From Chthonomonadaceae bacterium (GTDB lineage Bacteria; Armatimonadota; Chthonomonadetes; Chthonomonadales; Chthonomonadaceae), in the NCBI GenBank assembly GCA_027459665.1, contig DAIDHN010000039.1, forward strand, positions 1 to 37,636: a DNA stretch of 37,636 bases. Reading direction: 5' to 3'. This document shows, in pieces, positions 34,499-37,636 of the stretch. A model generated the notes under the pieces. That model made no database searches, was not told where the DNA came from, and saw nothing but the letters and a program-made list of their open reading frames with translations. The translations under genes were made by a program, and so were the position numbers. Every line of letters starts with the position of its first letter. Within the stretch, counting starts at the first letter, position 1.

Positions 34499-35055
34499 AC
34501 CGCCGCATTCCCATTCTCTATGATGCGGCTTTACGGCCAGAGTGGATAGACTATGCCCTTGATCAGTACATGAGCGAACCGGGCGAGCGGGAACTTCGCG
34601 CAATACTTACAAACTACCTTCGCCCGCAAATTAAAGGCGCTGTTACTCTCGACAAGGCAGTGAGGCAGCTTCAGCGCACTGTTGGCTATAAGTCGCCGCT
34701 GCCCAAAGAGCGCCTCGCCGCTGTACACAGCAACATGAGCGCGCTCTCTCCCGATGAACGGGCAGACTATCGCATTTACCTCTTAACAGAATCCAGCCCC
34801 TTCCTGAGCGCCTGTATCAACGCAATGAAGAAGCTTGCGCTGCTAGGCTTGGATGGTATAGAGATCAAGCACATTTACGAGCGGGTATGCACACAGTTTG
34901 GCGACCGGTCTACTGTTTACCGGCGGGTGCGGTATGTGCTGCAGACACTGCTTTTGTGTGGCTTTGCAACCAACCGCGACCGCCGCTGGTTTCTGGTAGA
35001 CAGCACTTTTGCAACACGTTCGAGAGAGAATCAGTTTAAACCTGAGGGGCTGTAG
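34495..35055 (+). CDS. BrxA-like small protein (DUF1819-type), tentative
   Basis: A 186-residue, mostly helical protein at the place where BREX type 3 has brxA. It starts with RRIPILYDAALRPEWIDYALD and ends with a winged-helix-like part. That part includes ISAL-type helices before RSTVYRRVRYVLQTLLLCGFATNRDRRWFLV, in which a helix is followed by a strand carrying RDRRWF. BrxA proteins are small DNA-binding proteins by published structure work on other BREX types, as I recall. The start overlaps pglZ by ATGA. Function follows from position and shape; direct family similarity is not obvious to the eye. Confidence 0.7.
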   Translation: MNRRIPILYDAALRPEWIDYALDQYMSEPGERELRAILTNYLRPQIKGAVTLDKAVRQLQRTVGYKSPLPKERLAAVHSNMSALSPDERADYRIYLLTESSPFLSACINAMKKLALLGLDGIEIKHIYERVCTQFGDRSTVYRRVRYVLQTLLLCGFATNRDRRWFLVDSTFATRSRENQFKPEGL

Positions 35056-35171
35056 AAATGGAGCTGCTGGGGGCACTAGCGGCTAGAAGATGGAGGAGAC
35101 TCATCTGTTGAAACGAAAGAATACAGTATGCCTTGCCCTGCCGGCCTGTACCACATGAAAAATAGTTTACA

Positions 35172-35208
35172 TCAACCCTGAACTCTTACCTTATGAAAAC
35201 AGGGTTGA
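35172..35208. promoter_or_regulatory. 9-bp inverted repeat reaching into the str promoter
   Basis: TCAACCCTG (35172-35180) and CAGGGTTGA (35200-35208) are a perfect inverted repeat with a 19-nt spacer. The right arm covers the first four bases of the -35 box of the promoter before rpsL. It could be the terminator stem of the upstream cassette or an operator that masks the promoter. Confidence 0.5.
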
Positions 35209-35234
35209 CAGAGCGGCATATCTTGAAGTACACT
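35205..35234 (+). promoter_or_regulatory. Sigma70-type promoter of the str operon
   Basis: A perfect TTGACA (35205-35210), an 18-bp spacer and TACACT (35229-35234). Expected transcription start is near 35241, about 200 bp before rpsL. Confidence 0.75.
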
Positions 35235-35240
35235 ACTACA

Positions 35241-35398
35241 GTTAAGTTAGCGACAACCGTACGGTAATGACCGTGCGCACAGAGGGAGGCAGCAGGAAGG
35301 GCATTTCGCCCGCTTCCGGGATGCATTGCGGATACAAACTGCATGAATTTCATCCATATGCCCCCACGCCCTGTGTGCGAAATTCACAGGGTTTTTTT
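35241..35398 (+). ncRNA. Structured rpsL leader, candidate attenuator RNA
   Basis: The untranslated leader holds the palindrome ACCGTACGGT (35256-35265). A stem GGAAG-GGC/GCC-CTTCC with an ATTTC loop follows (35295-35317), and then a terminator-like hairpin at the end. No reading frame in it has a convincing ribosome site. Structures in front of ribosomal-protein genes are often autoregulatory, but this one is not a family that I recognise. Confidence 0.45.
35369..35398 (+). terminator. Intrinsic terminator/attenuator upstream of rpsL
   Basis: CCCTGTG (35369-35375), a 9-nt loop, CACAGGG (35385-35391) and then seven T (35392-35398): a complete intrinsic terminator. It lies between the str promoter and rpsL (start 35443), so it can stop transcription of the operon before its first gene unless it is prevented from forming. 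Confidence 0.8.
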
Positions 35399-35442
35399 CT
35401 GTGCCTTCAGTACCGTGCGATCCCGGAAGGAACCGCCCAGGA

Positions 35443-35817
35443 ATGCCTACGATCAATCAGCTGGTCCGCAAGGGCCGCAAGCGAATTGTAAAGAAAACAA
35501 AGGCGCCCGCTCTGAAAGGCAACCCGCAGCTGCGAGGGGTCTGCACTGTGGTGCGCACCCAGTCGCCTAAAAAGCCCAATTCTGCCATGCGCAAGATCGC
35601 CCGTGTGCGCCTTACCAATAAAATGGAAGTAACCGCATACATCCCTGGCATTGGGCACAACCTGCAGGAACACTCTGTGGTAATGATTCGCGGCGGCAGG
35701 GTAAAAGACCTGCCCGGTGTGCGCTACCACATTGTGCGCGGTACGCTGGATGCCTCAGGCACACGCGACCGCAAATCCAGCCGTTCCAAATACGGCTCCA
35801 AAAAACCAAAGTCTTAA
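35443..35817 (+). CDS. rpsL: 30S ribosomal protein uS12
   Basis: A 124-residue S12 with [13 protein letters not shown] at the start, KKPNSAMRK and the [14 protein letters not shown] block. Both lysines tied to streptomycin resistance keep the wild-type residue, as far as the alignment by eye goes. It sits at the decoding centre of the small subunit. The start ATG 35443 was chosen over an upstream GTG at 35401 because it begins with the conserved PTINQL; GGAAGGA lies 12 nt before it. First gene of the str operon. Confidence 0.99.
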   Translation: MPTINQLVRKGRKRIVKKTKAPALKGNPQLRGVCTVVRTQSPKKPNSAMRKIARVRLTNKMEVTAYIPGIGHNLQEHSVVMIRGGRVKDLPGVRYHIVRGTLDASGTRDRKSSRSKYGSKKPKS

Positions 35818-35824
35818 TCGTCTC

Positions 35825-35842
35825 GCCGGCAGCTTTGCCGGC
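35825..35842 (+). promoter_or_regulatory. Hairpin between rpsL and rpsG
   Basis: GCCGGCA and TGCCGGC, separated by GCTT, form a perfect 7-bp stem-loop about 20 nt before rpsG. In E. coli the rpsL-rpsG spacer is the S7 autoregulation site, so a role in translational control of rpsG is possible here but not shown. Confidence 0.45.
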
Positions 35843-35862
35843 AGCAGGAGAGCAGTGAAGGA

Positions 35863-36342
35863 ATGCCGAGAAATACGCCCAAAGGCGGTGTAAGACCGCG
35901 CCAGATTTTACCAGACCCCATTTATGGAAGCGTTCTGGTGCAGAGATTTATTAACCGCCTGATGCTCGATGGAAAAAAGTCGGTGGCAGAACGTGCGTTC
36001 TACAAAGCTATGGAGCTGGCTGAAAGCCGCGCCCGCAAGCCTGCCCTGGAAGTGTTTGAACAGGCTATTAGAAACGTAGCCCCCGTGGTGGAAGTGCGCC
36101 CGCGGCGAGTGGGAGGCTCTACCTATCAGGTACCGGTAGATGTGCGCGAGGCGCGCCGCTACTCGCTGGCCCTTCGATGGCTCATCGGCAACGCACGCAA
36201 GCGCTCTGGCAGGGGAATTGTTGAAAAATTGGCCGGAGAACTTGTAGATGCAGCAAACAACACAGGCGCCTCTGTAAAACGCAGAGAAGAAGCGCACCGC
36301 ATGGCGGAAGCCAACAAGGCTTTTGCCCATTACCGTTTCTGA
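35863..36342 (+). CDS. rpsG: 30S ribosomal protein uS7
   Basis: A 159-residue S7. It opens [43 protein letters not shown], where KxxAE is typical, and carries [20 protein letters not shown] and [11 protein letters not shown]. It nucleates assembly of the 30S head on 16S rRNA. AAGGA precedes the ATG directly. It sits second in the str operon, 45 bp behind rpsL. Confidence 0.99.
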   Translation: MPRNTPKGGVRPRQILPDPIYGSVLVQRFINRLMLDGKKSVAERAFYKAMELAESRARKPALEVFEQAIRNVAPVVEVRPRRVGGSTYQVPVDVREARRYSLALRWLIGNARKRSGRGIVEKLAGELVDAANNTGASVKRREEAHRMAEANKAFAHYRF

Positions 36343-36373
36343 AATTAAGGCAAACTGAGGAACCATAAAAATC

Positions 36374-37636
36374 ATGGCACGAGAGTACGCCCTGAGTAAA
36401 ACCCGCAACATTGGCATTGCAGCACATATTGACGCAGGAAAAACTACCTGCACCGAACGAATTTTGTTTTATACCGGTCGCACCCATAAAATAGGTGAGG
36501 TGCATCAGGGTGCTGCTACCATGGACTGGATGGCGCAGGAGCAGGAAAGAGGCATTACAATTACCTCTGCTGCTACCACCTGTTTCTGGGGGCTTAAGCC
36601 AGACCCCAGCACAGGGCAGCGTGAAAGATCGCACCGAATCAATATCATAGACACCCCCGGCCACGTAGACTTTACCGTGGAAGTGGAACGCTCTTTGAGA
36701 GTGCTTGACGGCGTGGTGGCCATTTTTTGCGCGGTAGGGGGCGTACAGCCGCAGTCGGAAACAGTGTGGAGGCAGGCAAACAAATACCACGTGCCCCGCA
36801 TTGCCTTTATCAATAAAATGGACCGCATGGGGGCCAACTTCTACAGCGTTCTTGAAAAAATTCGAGAGAGACTGGGGGCAAATGCAATCCCCGTGCAGCT
36901 GCCCATCGGCTCTGAAGCCGATTTTCTGGGCGTGGTCGACCTCATCAACGGCAACGCAATTGTTTACCTTGATGACATTGGTCAGAAGTATGAAACCCGC
37001 GAGATACCTGCCGAACTGAAGGATATTGCACAGGAATACCATACAAAACTGGTGGAAGCCGCCGCAGAAGCAGACGAAAGCCTGATTGAAAAGTACCTTG
37101 AAGGAGAGCCAATCTCGCCTGAAGAGCTGAAAGTCGCTCTTCGCAAAGGCACCATTGCCGGTACCGTTGTGCCGGTGCTGTGCGGCTCTGCATACAAAAA
37201 CAAGGGCGTTCAGCCCCTGCTTGATGCGGTTATAGAGTATCTGCCCGCACCAGATGACGTAGAAGCCATCCCCGGCAAAAACCCGGATACCGGGGCCGAT
37301 GAAACACGCAAACCTTCAGATAGCGAGCCGTTTAGCGCACTGGCCTTCAAAATCGCAACCGATAAGTACGGCCTGCTCACATTCTTTAGAGTCTACTCTG
37401 GCACCCTCACTACCGGGCAGACAGTGACCAACGCTACCAGGGAAAGAAAAGAGCGCATAGGGCGCATTGTGCGCATGCATGCCAATACCCGCGAAGACGT
37501 AGACAGCGCCTATGCAGGCGACATTGCAGCCATCGTCGGTCTGAAAGATACCAAAACCGGTGACACACTGTGCGATGACAAGGCGCCCATTCTGCTCGAA
37601 TCTATTTCCTTTCCAGAACCGGTTATCTCTATTGCC
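36374..37636 (+). CDS. fusA: Elongation factor G, 3' truncated by the window
   Basis: EF-G moves tRNA and mRNA through the ribosome with GTP hydrolysis. The first 421 codons are present. They show [10 protein letters not shown] (P-loop), [11 protein letters not shown] (switch I), DTPGHVDF (G3), NKMDR (G4) and [16 protein letters not shown] (G5 region). Domain II then begins and runs off the end with no stop. GAGGAA lies about 11 nt before the ATG. It is the third gene of the str operon. A second copy type (mobile fusA paralogue) is unlikely because the gene stands in the standard rpsL-rpsG order. Confidence 0.98.
   Translation, partial: MAREYALSKTRNIGIAAHIDAGKTTCTERILFYTGRTHKIGEVHQGAATMDWMAQEQERGITITSAATTCFWGLKPDPSTGQRERSHRINIIDTPGHVDFTVEVERSLRVLDGVVAIFCAVGGVQPQSETVWRQANKYHVPRIAFINKMDRMGANFYSVLEKIRERLGANAIPVQLPIGSEADFLGVVDLINGNAIVYLDDIGQKYETREIPAELKDIAQEYHTKLVEAAAEADESLIEKYLEGEPISPEELKVALRKGTIAGTVVPVLCGSAYKNKGVQPLLDAVIEYLPAPDDVEAIPGKNPDTGADETRKPSDSEPFSALAFKIATDKYGLLTFFRVYSGTLTTGQTVTNATRERKERIGRIVRMHANTREDVDSAYAGDIAAIVGLKDTKTGDTLCDDKAPILLESISFPEPVISIA

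Noticed and set aside
22881-35055. DISARM system
   Set aside because: A helicase and a methyltransferase are present, but no DUF1998 or phospholipase D gene. PglZ and a BrxC-like ATPase point to BREX.
35267-35491. Small reading frame in the rpsL leader as a leader peptide
   Set aside because: It runs through the terminator and into rpsL in another frame, has no convincing ribosome site, and has no run of regulatory codons.

Overview
The window is a bacterial chromosomal segment of moderately high GC. It combines housekeeping genes (purB, mnmE, ybeY, a DgkA-type kinase, ppx/gppA, rpsL-rpsG-fusA), sugar-active enzymes and one complete-looking phage-defence cassette. Three traits hint at Armatimonadota (Chthonomonas-like) or a neighbouring phylum: mannoside/sialidase-like glycosidases mixed with PhyH dioxygenases, a STAND-TPR regulator, and a pgpH-ybeY-dgkA-corC-mnmE run. 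This placement is inference from gene content only; no marker was compared with a database.

Layout. 1-1949 is the C-terminal part of a STAND/TPR regulator cut by the window edge. A tRNA-Phe gene (minus) follows with a near-perfect promoter. 2353-8675 holds a GH130-type enzyme, radC (minus), a sialidase-like protein, an anchored protein of unknown function, a HIT protein and purB. 8751-12575 holds a minus-strand set (methyltransferase, GH99-like protein, PhyH dioxygenase) and a divergent second PhyH-like gene, with an 18-bp palindrome in the shared intergenic region. 12579-18979 is a minus-strand operon, in transcription order pgpH, ybeY, dgkA-PAP2, corC-like, mnmE. It has a strong promoter and a nested hairpin in its leader. 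19276-22685 holds a small YjfB-like gene, a MarR regulator, ppx/gppA (minus) and a GYF_2 membrane protein.

22881-35055 is a plus-strand cassette that matches BREX type 3 in content and order: BrxC/PglY-like ATPase, PglXI-like methyltransferase, SNF2-type helicase (BrxHII-like), PglZ and a small BrxA-like protein. No brxF is seen. The last three genes are translationally coupled by ATGA overlaps. The first two are followed by long spacers. The spacer after the methyltransferase contains a 112-bp segmental duplication that includes the gene's own 3' end, plus four copies of a 17-mer in two orientations. The middle of the methyltransferase gene is visibly poorer in GC than its ends, as if the specificity part had been exchanged. 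The cassette lies directly upstream of the str operon (rpsL, rpsG, fusA), which has its own sigma70-type promoter and a leader with an intrinsic-terminator-like hairpin before rpsL. fusA runs off the window end.

The most interesting items are the brxF-less BREX-3-like locus with its repeat-laden spacer and mosaic methyltransferase, the attenuator-like rpsL leader, the pgpH leader hairpin, and a PhyH-like protein whose metal-binding carboxylate appears to be replaced by glycine.
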